DNA of 59,494 nucleotides from Isosphaeraceae bacterium (GTDB lineage Bacteria; Planctomycetota; Planctomycetia; Isosphaerales; Isosphaeraceae): the NCBI GenBank assembly GCA_021324445.1, contig JAJPJC010000391.1, positions 1 through 59,494 on the forward strand, given 5' to 3'. Below, piece by piece: positions 8,794-17,370 of this stretch (position 1 is the stretch's first letter; each line of letters opens with the position of its first letter). The notes beneath the pieces are model-generated. The model was given only the letters and a program-made list of their open reading frames with translations, was not told the DNA's origin and searched no databases. Both the position numbers and the translations under genes were made by a program.

Positions 8794-8919
8794 AACCGTC
8801 GCGTTGCGGTTGACGGATGCCTGGCCTTGGCATACGATCCGGGCGCGTTTCGGTCACGTCACGGAGGTGTCGAAGGTCCCCTCTTTCACGACCACGTCGG
8901 GCGGAGGAATGGGCTGCGC

Positions 8920-10311
8920 ATGGCCGTGCCGAGCTCTCCGGTTCCCGTCTCCACCCCGGGTACGGCCGGGCGATGGGCCGGCGTCTTGGGCCGGTGGGCC
9001 TCGCTGGCCCTGGTGCTGGAGCTCGCGCTGGCCTTGCGCGTGGTGGCGGCCGACGCCATCGAGTGGCGCGTCCGCCACGGGACAACGGACCCGGTCCAGC
9101 TCTGTCTGTTCCCCGATACGAGGTACTACTGGGAGCTGGCCCGCGCCATTCGTGCCGGGGGCCCGTACGAGATTGTCGAGTGGCGCGACATCCCGCATTT
9201 CGCGATGCGAACCCCCGGATATCCGCTCGTGCTGGCGGCCTGCCAGGCCGTCTTCGGCGAGCGGACGCTGGCGGTCCGGTTGGTCCAGGCCGTGCTCGGG
9301 ACCCTGTGCGTCTACCTGGTCTATTGCCTGGCTCGGCAGCTCGTTGGGGACTCTCCCGCCGGGTTGGCGGGCGAGAGCCTGATGGACCAGGGTTCTGCGG
9401 CTGGCCCAGCTCGCCGATGGACCATCCCCCTGGTTGCCGCGGCCTTGACGGCGGTCCACCCGTATTCCGTCATGCTGGCCCCGCTGATCTTGTCGGAGGC
9501 GGTCTTTGAGCCGTTGATGCTGGCCGCGCTCCTGGGGCTGGCGGTCCTCTGGGGGAGAACCCAGCCGGGTCCGGACTCACGGCGGGGCGGATGGTCGGCC
9601 GTCTGGGGTGTCGTGTTCCTACCCCTGGGCACCGGCGCCGCCGCCGGCGCGGCCGTCCTGGTGCGGCCGTCCTGGGCGCTGTTCATCCCGTTCATGCTGG
9701 TCGCCTGGATCGTCGCAAGGCGTGGCAATCGCCGCGTCCTGGCCAGTGTGGGTCTCTGCCTGATGGGCGTGGTCCTGGTCATGGGGCCGTGGTGGTACCG
9801 CAACTGGCAAGTCTACGGCCGGTTCGTGCCCACGGCCTTGTGGTTCGGTGCCAGCCTCTATGACGGCCTCAACCCCAGGGCAACCGGCGCCAGCAACCTG
9901 GACGAATTCCTCGCGGACCCGGCGATCTGGCCGCTCGACGAGCAGGACCAGGACGCCGAGCTGTCGCGGCGCGCCTGGGCCTTTGCCCGCGAGTCCCCGT
10001 TGCGGGTGTGCTCGCTGGCGATGACCAAGCTCCGCCGGTACTGGAGTCCCGGGCCCAACGCCGCGGGGTTCCAGAATCCCGCGCTGGCCGCCGCCGGCTT
10101 GGTCGTGGAACTCCCCGTGTTCGCCCTGATGGCCCTGGGCCTGTGGCGCCGCCGCCGCGACCCGCGCGCCTGGGTCCTGCTCGCCGGGCCGGTGCTCTAC
10201 TTCTGCGCCGTTCACATGATCTTCGCCAGCTCGATGCGCTACCGGATCCCCGGCGAAGTGCCCGCCCTGGGCTTGGCGGCAGTCGGTTTTCTCTCCCTGA
10301 GGAGGCGGTGA
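8920..10311 (+). CDS. GT39-like membrane glycosyltransferase (ArnT/PMT superfamily)
   Basis: A 463-residue polytopic membrane protein. After the first helix come the PDTRYYWELARAI acidic loop and MRTPGYPLVLAACQAVFG, the arrangement seen in lipid-phosphate-sugar dependent transferases of the GT-C fold, with about ten further hydrophobic helices and a charged loop near residue 340. These enzymes move a sugar from a polyprenyl phosphate donor onto lipid or protein on the outer face of the inner membrane. The start at 8920 has GGAGGA 12 bases upstream; GTG or ATG codons further up give non-protein-like residues. It overlaps the AsmA-like gene by one base (TGATG), so the two are translationally coupled. 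Confidence 0.8.
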   Translation: MAVPSSPVPVSTPGTAGRWAGVLGRWASLALVLELALALRVVAADAIEWRVRHGTTDPVQLCLFPDTRYYWELARAIRAGGPYEIVEWRDIPHFAMRTPGYPLVLAACQAVFGERTLAVRLVQAVLGTLCVYLVYCLARQLVGDSPAGLAGESLMDQGSAAGPARRWTIPLVAAALTAVHPYSVMLAPLILSEAVFEPLMLAALLGLAVLWGRTQPGPDSRRGGWSAVWGVVFLPLGTGAAAGAAVLVRPSWALFIPFMLVAWIVARRGNRRVLASVGLCLMGVVLVMGPWWYRNWQVYGRFVPTALWFGASLYDGLNPRATGASNLDEFLADPAIWPLDEQDQDAELSRRAWAFARESPLRVCSLAMTKLRRYWSPGPNAAGFQNPALAAAGLVVELPVFALMALGLWRRRRDPRAWVLLAGPVLYFCAVHMIFASSMRYRIPGEVPALGLAAVGFLSLRRR

Positions 10312-13300
10312 TGCGCATCGGCTGGAGGGTGGCGAAGGTCGTAGTCTGGATGCTGGTGCTCTGCCTGTCGATCCTGGGAGGCGGACTTTGGTTTGCCTAT
10401 ACCTATGTGACCGACAGCGAGACGGCGGCGCGGCTGATCCGGCACTATGCCCAGCGCTACCTGCCGGGGTCGGCCCTCGATCCCGGGCGCGTCCGGATGC
10501 GGCCCTTCACCGGTGAGGTGACCCTGCTCCAGGGTTCGGTGCGCCAGCAGATCGACGGCGCGCCGTTCGTGGCGCTGAGGTTCCCCTGGCTGCACGTCAA
10601 CATCAATTCGCGCAAGCTGATCCGGGGCCAGTTGGAAGTGCGCGAGGTGGTCGTCTCCCAGCCGGAGCTCTGGCTGTGCCGCCGCCGGGACGGGACCTGG
10701 AACCTTCAGGGCTTGCTGGCGGATCCCTGGCCCGGCCCGTGGCTGGAGAACGCGCCGCCCATCTTCATTCAGAAGGGGACGCTCGGGTTAATCATTGACG
10801 AGGATCGATCGGGCGAGGTGAGTCCGGCCGAGCCCGCGGCGATCGCGGCGGCTCCCGGAACCGGTCCCCTGCCGGCGGCATTCCGGCTCAAGGCCGCCGG
10901 TCGCGCCGCGGTGATCCTGCGCGAGGCGACTTTCGAGATCAAGCAGGTCGCGGGTTTTCTGTTCCGGTTCGAAGGCTCGGCCCGCGGCGATGTTCTGGAT
11001 CGATTGCAGATCAGCGGGACGATCGACTTCGCGACGGGCCGAATCGCGCTGGAGGGCAATCTCTCCGGGCTGACGCTCACCGAGGCCCTCCGCCGGCGGA
11101 TCCCCCTGGAGGCCCGCCCGGTGATGAAAGCCCTGGCCCTGAACAGCGGCGTGGTCGACATCGCGCCGAGCCGGGTGAGCTATGATCCCACGGCTGCGCC
11201 CGGGGACCGGCTGCATTATGCGGCGACGGCCCGATTGAGCGAGGGCGTCTGGGAGTGTCCCCATCTTCCGTTCCCCGTCAACAATCTCTGGGCGGCTGTC
11301 AGCGTTGCCGATGGCCGGCTCACCATCGATCACGCCGAGGGTCTCAACGGCAGCACGACCCTGCGCGCCCAGGGGAGCGTGGGACTGTGTGATCCCCGGT
11401 GCGGTCCGATGGACCTCCAGATCACGCTGACCGACCTGAAGCTCGACCAGCGGCTCCGCGACCACACGCCGGCCGAGTATGACGACCTCTGGGACGTCTT
11501 CCAGCCGCGCGGGCAGGTCGACGCCACGTTGCACGTCGCCCGCGCCCGACCCGGTGGGCCGCTGGCGCTGAGTGCCAAGGTCGCGTGTCGCGACGTCTCG
11601 GCGAAGTACCGCCATTTCCCCTACCAGCTTGACCACCTGACCGGGCAGCTCACCTTGGAGAAAAACACGCTGGAGGTCGATGTGACGACCAGTAGCGTGG
11701 GCGGTCCCTTGCGTCTGAAGGGGACGATCGAGAACCCCGGCCTGGAGGCCGTGGTCCAGCTCGACATCCTGGCCGAGTCGGTCCCGGTGGATGAGACGCT
11801 CCTGGCCGCGCTGAAGCCCGACGTGCGCGAGGTGGTCAACCTGTTCGATCCCCGGGGGACGGTCAAGGCCCACGCGACGGTGCACCGCGAGCCGATGGCC
11901 GGGCGGCCCGAGGGATTGATCGCGATCCATGCCGAGATCGATCTGAGCGAACGGTGCGAGATCCGCTGGGCCGGGCTGAAGTACCCGGTCCGCAACCTCA
12001 CCGGCCGGCTGGAGCTCCACCCCGATGAATGGATCTTCCGCAACATGCGCGGGCACAACGGTCAGGCCACCATCACGGCCAGTGGCCGGGTCAAGAAGCT
12101 GGGTCCCAGGCCGAAGGGCGGTGTGGACCCCCTGAAAGTCCACGTCGACCTCCAGGCCGAGAACCTGCCGTTCAACGAGGAGCTGCGGACGGCACTCGCG
12201 GCTGCCTGGGACAAGACGTGGAAGACGATCAACCCCTCGGGCGCCTGCGATGTCGAGGCCACGGTGGAGACCCAGCCGGGTCAGCCGGATCGCACCCACA
12301 TCGTGATCGTGCCCCGCCCGGAGTCGAACGCCCGCCTGGAATTCCGGCGAGCCCCCGTGCCGAACTCCGACCCCGGCGGCCTCGTCGAGCTCCGCCTGGA
12401 CGACGTCCATGGCCGGTTCGTCTTCGACAACGGCATGGTCACCATGAACGACGTCAGCGTGCAGTTCCGCGGCGCGCCGGTGAGATTCTCACGCGGGACG
12501 GTCTTCGTCGAGGACTCCGGGCGATTCGGCTTGAGCATGGACGAGCTCTGGGTCAAGGACATCCGGCTCGATCTCGACCTGCGGAAGAAGATGCCGCCGC
12601 TGATGAGGGAGTTTGCCGAGCGGCTCGACGGCCAGACCTTCACGGCCCGGGGCGACCTCAAGATCGGCTGGTCGGGCAGACCCGGCGAGCCGGCCTGGTG
12701 CCAGTGGGACAAGACCCTGATTGTCTTCAACGACAACACCCTCAAGACGGGAATCCCCCTGGAGCACATCCAGGGCGAGCTGGACCACGTCAGCGGCTGG
12801 TCCAACGGGCTGGCGCTGCGGGCTCAGGGGATCATCAACCTGGAGAGCATCATCGTGCTCGGGCAGCAGGTCACCCGGATTGAGTCGCCGTTCCGGGTGC
12901 AGGATGGGGTCGCGGAGCTGGTGGATTTGCGCGGCCACTTGCTCGACGGCGAGCTCTGGGGCCAGGGCTGGGTCAGCCTGGATGCCACTCCGCGCTATGG
13001 TGCCACGATGTCACTCCAGGGCGCGCAGCTCGAACAGTACGCGCGGATGCTGGGCGGTCGGCGGTCGTTCCGTGGCGTCATCGATGCCCAGCTCGAGTGT
13101 AGCGGCCAGGGGAGCGACCTCCACTCGCTCGACGGTCGGGGAGAGGCCCACATCACCCAGGGAGACCTGGGCGAGCTCCCGGTCGTGTTGCGGTTCGCCA
13201 AGTTCCTCAACGTCCCGAACACACTTTCCGACGCGCCGCGGGCCCGGATCAAGACCATGTTCGACTCGGCCGATGTTGCCTTCACGATCGCGCACGGACT

Positions 13301-13574
13301 CTGGAGGCTCGACCCGATCAAGTTCACCGGCAACGCCTTCAGCCTCCAGGGCCGCGGGTGGCTGGATCCCCAGGCCAACCTGGATCTCCGCCTGCGGGTG
13401 CTCCTGGGCCGCGATCGCTGGCACGTGCCGCTGCTCAGCGACGTGACCCGCGAGGCCAGCGCCCAGTTCTTGATCGTGCACGTCAAGGGGACGCCGGCCT
13501 ATCCCGACTTCCGGCTCGAGGCCCTGCCGCAGCTCAAGCGGGACCCGGGTCGCCTCGACCGGCCGGAGCGTTGA
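10311..13574 (+). CDS. AsmA-like / YhdP-TamB-type envelope protein
   Basis: A 1087-residue protein with one N-terminal membrane anchor (about residues 6-28) and a long periplasmic body of repeating beta strands. The sequence has the AsmA-type opening (hydrophobic anchor, then a domain ending in GTWNLQGLL) and many blocks of the type LRLKGTIENPGLEA and LTIDHAEGLNGSTTLRAQGSV, ending with VAFTIAHGLWRLDPIKFTGNAFSLQGRGWLD, typical of AsmA-like C-terminal regions. Proteins of this superfamily form hydrophobic grooves that carry lipids between inner and outer membrane. GGAGG stands 5 bases before the start. It is co-transcribed with the GT39-like gene, which supports an envelope-lipid job (inference). 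Confidence 0.8.
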   Translation: MRIGWRVAKVVVWMLVLCLSILGGGLWFAYTYVTDSETAARLIRHYAQRYLPGSALDPGRVRMRPFTGEVTLLQGSVRQQIDGAPFVALRFPWLHVNINSRKLIRGQLEVREVVVSQPELWLCRRRDGTWNLQGLLADPWPGPWLENAPPIFIQKGTLGLIIDEDRSGEVSPAEPAAIAAAPGTGPLPAAFRLKAAGRAAVILREATFEIKQVAGFLFRFEGSARGDVLDRLQISGTIDFATGRIALEGNLSGLTLTEALRRRIPLEARPVMKALALNSGVVDIAPSRVSYDPTAAPGDRLHYAATARLSEGVWECPHLPFPVNNLWAAVSVADGRLTIDHAEGLNGSTTLRAQGSVGLCDPRCGPMDLQITLTDLKLDQRLRDHTPAEYDDLWDVFQPRGQVDATLHVARARPGGPLALSAKVACRDVSAKYRHFPYQLDHLTGQLTLEKNTLEVDVTTSSVGGPLRLKGTIENPGLEAVVQLDILAESVPVDETLLAALKPDVREVVNLFDPRGTVKAHATVHREPMAGRPEGLIAIHAEIDLSERCEIRWAGLKYPVRNLTGRLELHPDEWIFRNMRGHNGQATITASGRVKKLGPRPKGGVDPLKVHVDLQAENLPFNEELRTALAAAWDKTWKTINPSGACDVEATVETQPGQPDRTHIVIVPRPESNARLEFRRAPVPNSDPGGLVELRLDDVHGRFVFDNGMVTMNDVSVQFRGAPVRFSRGTVFVEDSGRFGLSMDELWVKDIRLDLDLRKKMPPLMREFAERLDGQTFTARGDLKIGWSGRPGEPAWCQWDKTLIVFNDNTLKTGIPLEHIQGELDHVSGWSNGLALRAQGIINLESIIVLGQQVTRIESPFRVQDGVAELVDLRGHLLDGELWGQGWVSLDATPRYGATMSLQGAQLEQYARMLGGRRSFRGVIDAQLECSGQGSDLHSLDGRGEAHITQGDLGELPVVLRFAKFLNVPNTLSDAPRARIKTMFDSADVAFTIAHGLWRLDPIKFTGNAFSLQGRGWLDPQANLDLRLRVLLGRDRWHVPLLSDVTREASAQFLIVHVKGTPAYPDFRLEALPQLKRDPGRLDRPER

Positions 13575-13706
13575 GCGCCAGCCGACCCACGTGCTGGAGA
13601 TGGGGACCGGGTCCGGCCCGAAGCCCGCGGCATCCCCCGCTCCGATCGCTCGGAGTCAGGTCCGGACGTGGTTCGCTGGTCTTTCGGGATCGCCGTGCGC
13701 GGAGTG

Positions 13707-13846
13707 ACCACGGGCGTCAGCCCGTGGTTCGGACGGGGCACCTCCAGCCTCGCACGTCCGTGCGATCCGCGGGGCGGGGGAATCGGGCTGACGCCCGAGG
13801 TTGGGGGACCTTCGTCCCGTCCGAACCAGGCACTGACGTGCCTGGT
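13707..13846. repeat. Cluster of hairpins with TGAC/GTCA loops
   Basis: Between two convergent genes lie several perfect short hairpins: ACCACGGGC-GTCA-GCCCGTGGT (13707-13728), TCGCAC-GTCC-GTGCGA (13750-13765), TCGGGC-TGAC-GCCCGA (13783-13798) and ACCAGGCAC-TGAC-GTGCCTGGT (13825-13846). Three of the four have loop TGAC on one strand or the other while the stems differ. Their place after two converging genes would let them act as two-way terminators or mRNA 3'-end stabilisers (inference). Confidence 0.8.
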
Positions 13847-13869
13847 CAGATCTTCTGGAGTACAGACTC

Positions 13870-15186
13870 TCAATCCCCGGGCCATCCCTCCCCCTCGGTC
13901 ACCGGCTGCCGCCGACGGGCCGGCCGTGTCACGGCTGGCCGATAGATCAACCGGCCCGATCGTCCCGCGCGCGCCCGCTCGATCAGGGCCAGGTAGCGTT
14001 CGATGTGCTGCGCCTCGGACCATTCCCCCATCCGCCGGGCGAACCCGCGGGCGGCCAGGGCCTCGCGCAGCCCGGGCTCGTGGAGGATCCGGCGACACGC
14101 GGTGAGCAGCTCGATATCGGCCCGGTAGCCCAGTCCGCCGCCGCTTTCCACGCCCGTCTCCGCCAGCGCGCCGGCCGCGTCGTGGACGATCACCGGCGTC
14201 TGGACCGCGAAGGCCTCGAGCACGACGTAGCCGAAGGTCTCGGGGAAGAGCGACGGCACCACGACCGCGCGGGCGCCCCGGAAGAGCTGTGCCAGCGCGG
14301 CGCCGCCCAGGAGCCCTTCGAAATGGACGTTCTCCAGGTCCGAGGCCAGCGCGCGCAGCTCGGCTTCGTACGGGCCGGTCCCTGCGATCCGCAGGTCGGC
14401 CTCGGGGAGGTAGCGCATCATCGGGATCAGCCGCTGGAAACCCTTCATCTTCACCATCCGCCCCGCGGCGGCCAGATACGGCCGCGCGGCCGGCCGGGCA
14501 GGCGGGTCGTCGCGCGGTCTGCCCCAACCGTCGGGGAGGAAATAGGGGAGCTGGACCAACCGGACCGACGCCCCGACCCCACGGCGGCGGTGCTCCTCCA
14601 GCGCGGACCGGCTGGGGAAGACCAGGGCGTCGAGGTGGCGCAGCCCGCGGTCGATGGCCCCAGTCCAGCGCCAGAGCTGGGGCGGCCGCCCACCCGCCAG
14701 GCAGCAGCTCCCGCACGCCGGCTTCTCGCAGATGCGGCTGTCGTATTTCCAGAGCAGGTGCATGGGACAGATCAGCCAGTGTTCGTGGGCCGTCATCAGC
14801 CGCACGGCCCGGCGATTCGCGCCCAGCCCCAGGACGCCCGGACCGCCCACCAGCGAGATGTTGTGGAAATGCACGACGTCCGCGGCCGGATCGTCCAGCG
14901 CCCCGCGGAGGGCCGCGGCCTTGAACCAGGGCTGGCCGGTCACCTGGGTCGCCACCGGCGAGAGAATGCCGTATCGGCTCTTCAGCGGATGCAGGTGCAG
15001 GCCCGGGGGCGGCGTGTAGTCGCGCAGCGGGTGATCTCCGCGCACCGCCTCGAAGGCATCGACGCAGTAATAGATGTGCACCTCGTGACCGCGGCGGCAC
15101 AGTGCCTGGCTGAGCCGATCCACATAAGCGGCGTCCCCGCCGAAGCTATGGCCCCCGAAGAAAGTCGTGACCATGCAGAACTTCAT
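13870..15186 (-). CDS. Glycosyltransferase family 4 protein
   Basis: A 438-residue cytoplasmic GT-B glycosyltransferase. The N-terminal domain begins MKFCMVTTFFGGHSFGGDAAYVDRL, with the usual glycine-rich acceptor loop; the C-terminal domain has AGRMVKMKGFQRLI (phosphate-binding loop) and the EX7E-type motif in PSLFPETFGYVVLEAFA. A cysteine cluster CEKPACGSCC at about residues 160-169 is not part of the catalytic core; similar clusters occur in some GT4 enzymes and may bind metal. Donor and acceptor are unknown. It lies 73 bases downstream of the flippase gene on the same strand, so both probably act in one surface polysaccharide pathway. Confidence 0.85.
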   Translation of the reverse strand: MKFCMVTTFFGGHSFGGDAAYVDRLSQALCRRGHEVHIYYCVDAFEAVRGDHPLRDYTPPPGLHLHPLKSRYGILSPVATQVTGQPWFKAAALRGALDDPAADVVHFHNISLVGGPGVLGLGANRRAVRLMTAHEHWLICPMHLLWKYDSRICEKPACGSCCLAGGRPPQLWRWTGAIDRGLRHLDALVFPSRSALEEHRRRGVGASVRLVQLPYFLPDGWGRPRDDPPARPAARPYLAAAGRMVKMKGFQRLIPMMRYLPEADLRIAGTGPYEAELRALASDLENVHFEGLLGGAALAQLFRGARAVVVPSLFPETFGYVVLEAFAVQTPVIVHDAAGALAETGVESGGGLGYRADIELLTACRRILHEPGLREALAARGFARRMGEWSEAQHIERYLALIERARAGRSGRLIYRPAVTRPARRRQPVTEGEGWPGD

Positions 15187-15259
15187 GGGCGACCTCCCTG
15201 TCGCATCCCGGTTGCTGCCGCCTGGTCTGGTTTGGACCTGCCGTCGCGCCGGCGGACCC

Positions 15260-16774
15260 TCACGGCCGCAGCGCTTTTCTCCACTCCCGGGTATGTCTCA
15301 ATCCGCCCAGGGCCAGCCACATGGCGATGTAGGTCACCGCGCCGCCGACGACCGCCAGCCGGACGTCGAAGCGCTGGAGCGCCAGGCAGATGGGAATCAT
15401 CACGAGCGAGGCCAGCAACGGCCGCAGCAGGTGATGGTGCCAGGCCGGCTGACGTCCTTCCCGCGCCAGGGAGCCATACCCGGCCAGGACCAGGCCCAGC
15501 CCGACCAGAAGCACTCCCAGCGCCGCTCCCGGCAGGCCAAAGGCCAGCCGCAGGATGGCGACCAGGGGACCGATGAGGATCGCCGCGGTCACCAGCGAGC
15601 GCACGCCGACGGTCTCCCGGTTCAGGGCGATCAGCGTCGTCTGGTAGAGATAGGCCAGGATGAACAGCGGCGCGCGCCAGATGCCCAGGGCCAGGAGCGT
15701 CCCCGCCCCGGAATACTCCTTGGGCAAGAACAGGTGAACCAGCGGATCGGCCAGCACCGTGCCACCGACAGCCACCGGGACCAACCCGGTCACCAGCACT
15801 TCCACCAGCGAGTCGAGCGCCTCGCGACCGGCGCAGGCCGTCTGCCGCCACAACCGGGCCAGCGCCGGAAAGGCCGCCTGCTGGAGGATCAGGCCGAAGG
15901 TTAACAGCGCCGTCACCATCCGGTGCGGTGCCCCATAGCGGCCGACGTCACTCCAATCACTCAAGAGTCCAACCATCAGCAGGTCCGCCGAGGTGATCAT
16001 CGCCTGGGAGAGCTGGATCAGGCAGACCGTCCGCCCGCGCTGCACGATGATCGAGAGGAACCGCAGCCCGATCCGAGGCCGAGGCAGCCGGTAGCTCTTC
16101 AGGTAGCTCATCCAGACCAGCGCGATCCCGCTCACCTCGCCCAGGGTCAGCCAGATCGGCACCCAGACGATCCGGCTGTCATCCCCCACCCAGGCCAGGA
16201 CGCCGATCGCATAGATGCTCGTCCGCACGCACAGCGAGATGGCCACCAGCCCCATGCGCTCCGTGCCGCGATAGACATAATCCAGTCCGATCGCGGTGGT
16301 GAAGAGCATCAACCCGTAGAGGGACAGGATCGTCCAGGCCGATCGGTCCGTCAGCGTCAACGAACCCACCAGCGAGAGGCCGGAGAACAGCACCAAGGCG
16401 AGCAGAGCCTTGTAGGCCAGGACGTGATCGACCAGCGGCCGGATCAAGCGCGGATGCCGCGACAGCTCCCGGGTGACGATGTAGTCGCTGCTGTCCCGCA
16501 GCAAGAGCACCAGCCAGAAGACCACGTTGAAGGCGAATTCGATCCGCCCGTAGCCAACCACACCTAACCGCTTGGCCAGCGAGAGCGTGACCACCACCGA
16601 CGTGGTCCGGCAAATCAGCTCCGCCAGGCTCAAGAAGGCAAAGTTGGAAGCGATCCGCCGCTTCGCCGGAGCATCCACCCTCGCGGGCACTCCCGGCCGG
16701 GGCCTCGTCCGAGACCGACGACTCCTGCTCTCTCGGACCGGGCGGGGTCGGGCGTTAAGGGATGTGCTGGCCAT
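15260..16774 (-). CDS. Polysaccharide flippase (Wzx/MATE-like, oligosaccharide flippase family)
   Basis: A 504-residue polytopic inner-membrane protein with about a dozen hydrophobic helices and an Arg-rich cytoplasmic N-terminus (residues 1-45). The first conserved block, RIASNFAFLSLAELICRTTSVVVTLSLAKRLGVVGYGRIEFA, is the typical start of Wzx-like exporters, which flip lipid-linked sugar repeat units to the periplasmic face. The start at 16774 is preferred over one 45 bases upstream since AAGGAAG lies before it, at somewhat long spacing. It is followed by the GT4 gene. Confidence 0.85.
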   Translation of the reverse strand: MASTSLNARPRPVRESRSRRSRTRPRPGVPARVDAPAKRRIASNFAFLSLAELICRTTSVVVTLSLAKRLGVVGYGRIEFAFNVVFWLVLLLRDSSDYIVTRELSRHPRLIRPLVDHVLAYKALLALVLFSGLSLVGSLTLTDRSAWTILSLYGLMLFTTAIGLDYVYRGTERMGLVAISLCVRTSIYAIGVLAWVGDDSRIVWVPIWLTLGEVSGIALVWMSYLKSYRLPRPRIGLRFLSIIVQRGRTVCLIQLSQAMITSADLLMVGLLSDWSDVGRYGAPHRMVTALLTFGLILQQAAFPALARLWRQTACAGREALDSLVEVLVTGLVPVAVGGTVLADPLVHLFLPKEYSGAGTLLALGIWRAPLFILAYLYQTTLIALNRETVGVRSLVTAAILIGPLVAILRLAFGLPGAALGVLLVGLGLVLAGYGSLAREGRQPAWHHHLLRPLLASLVMIPICLALQRFDVRLAVVGGAVTYIAMWLALGGLRHTREWRKALRP

Positions 16775-17370
16775 TCGCGAAGGCACTTCCTTGTGCGTGG
16801 TTCCCGGCTCGCAGCACAACGAGCATCACCAGCTCGCTGATAATCTACCCAAAGTTATCGGGCATCCTGTCTTCTCTACCTTAATGGGACTTCGCAGCCG
16901 ACCTAACCTCCGATCTAGACTTCCGAAGGATCAATCGTCATGGGAACGTAATGAGGCCCGGTTCGAGCCTTGGCTCGGGTGATTGGCGGCGCATGGTAGT
17001 GGGGTCGTTCCCCACTGTCAACCGGAGCTTCGCACCAGAAAACGCGATTCTCAGGTTCTCGGGGCGGCGCGGGGAGCTGGAACGCCCCGGGCGCGATCCC
17101 GCCAGCAGAGGGACCATGGTTTCCTCAGCGACTCACCACAAGTCGCAAATTCGGTTTGACTTGCGATGGAGCACCCATCACGATCGGCTCCGCCTGACCG
17201 GCGGGCGCCGCCGGGCCGAGGCGACTCCGGCTCAAACGGAGCGGTGCTGGGATCTCGCCGGTTCGCGGTTCGATCCGATATGATCGGTTCCAGCGGGGAT
17301 CACGGCCTGCGGAAGCTGGGACGCGGAGTCGATCCTCGGACCTTGTTGACTCGCGTCGAGGTGGGCGCTG
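16775..17370. other. Divergent promoter region, flippase/recQ
   Basis: No gene is convincing in this 596-base region. The part from about 16820 to 16950 is visibly less GC-rich than its surroundings and probably holds the flippase promoter. A 7-bp hairpin (AGTGGGG, loop TCGTT, CCCCACT) occupies 16998-17016. The words CAAGTCGCAAA and TTTGACTTGCG at about 17148-17175 form a loose inverted repeat before recQ. Confidence 0.4.

Noticed and set aside
10788..12410. 540-codon minus-strand frame opposite the AsmA-like gene.
   Set aside because: Low-complexity, no known motif, and fully within a well supported plus-strand gene.
16950..16985. GGTTCGAGCC word resembling a tRNA T-loop.
   Set aside because: No acceptor stem, anticodon arm or CCA end can be folded around it.
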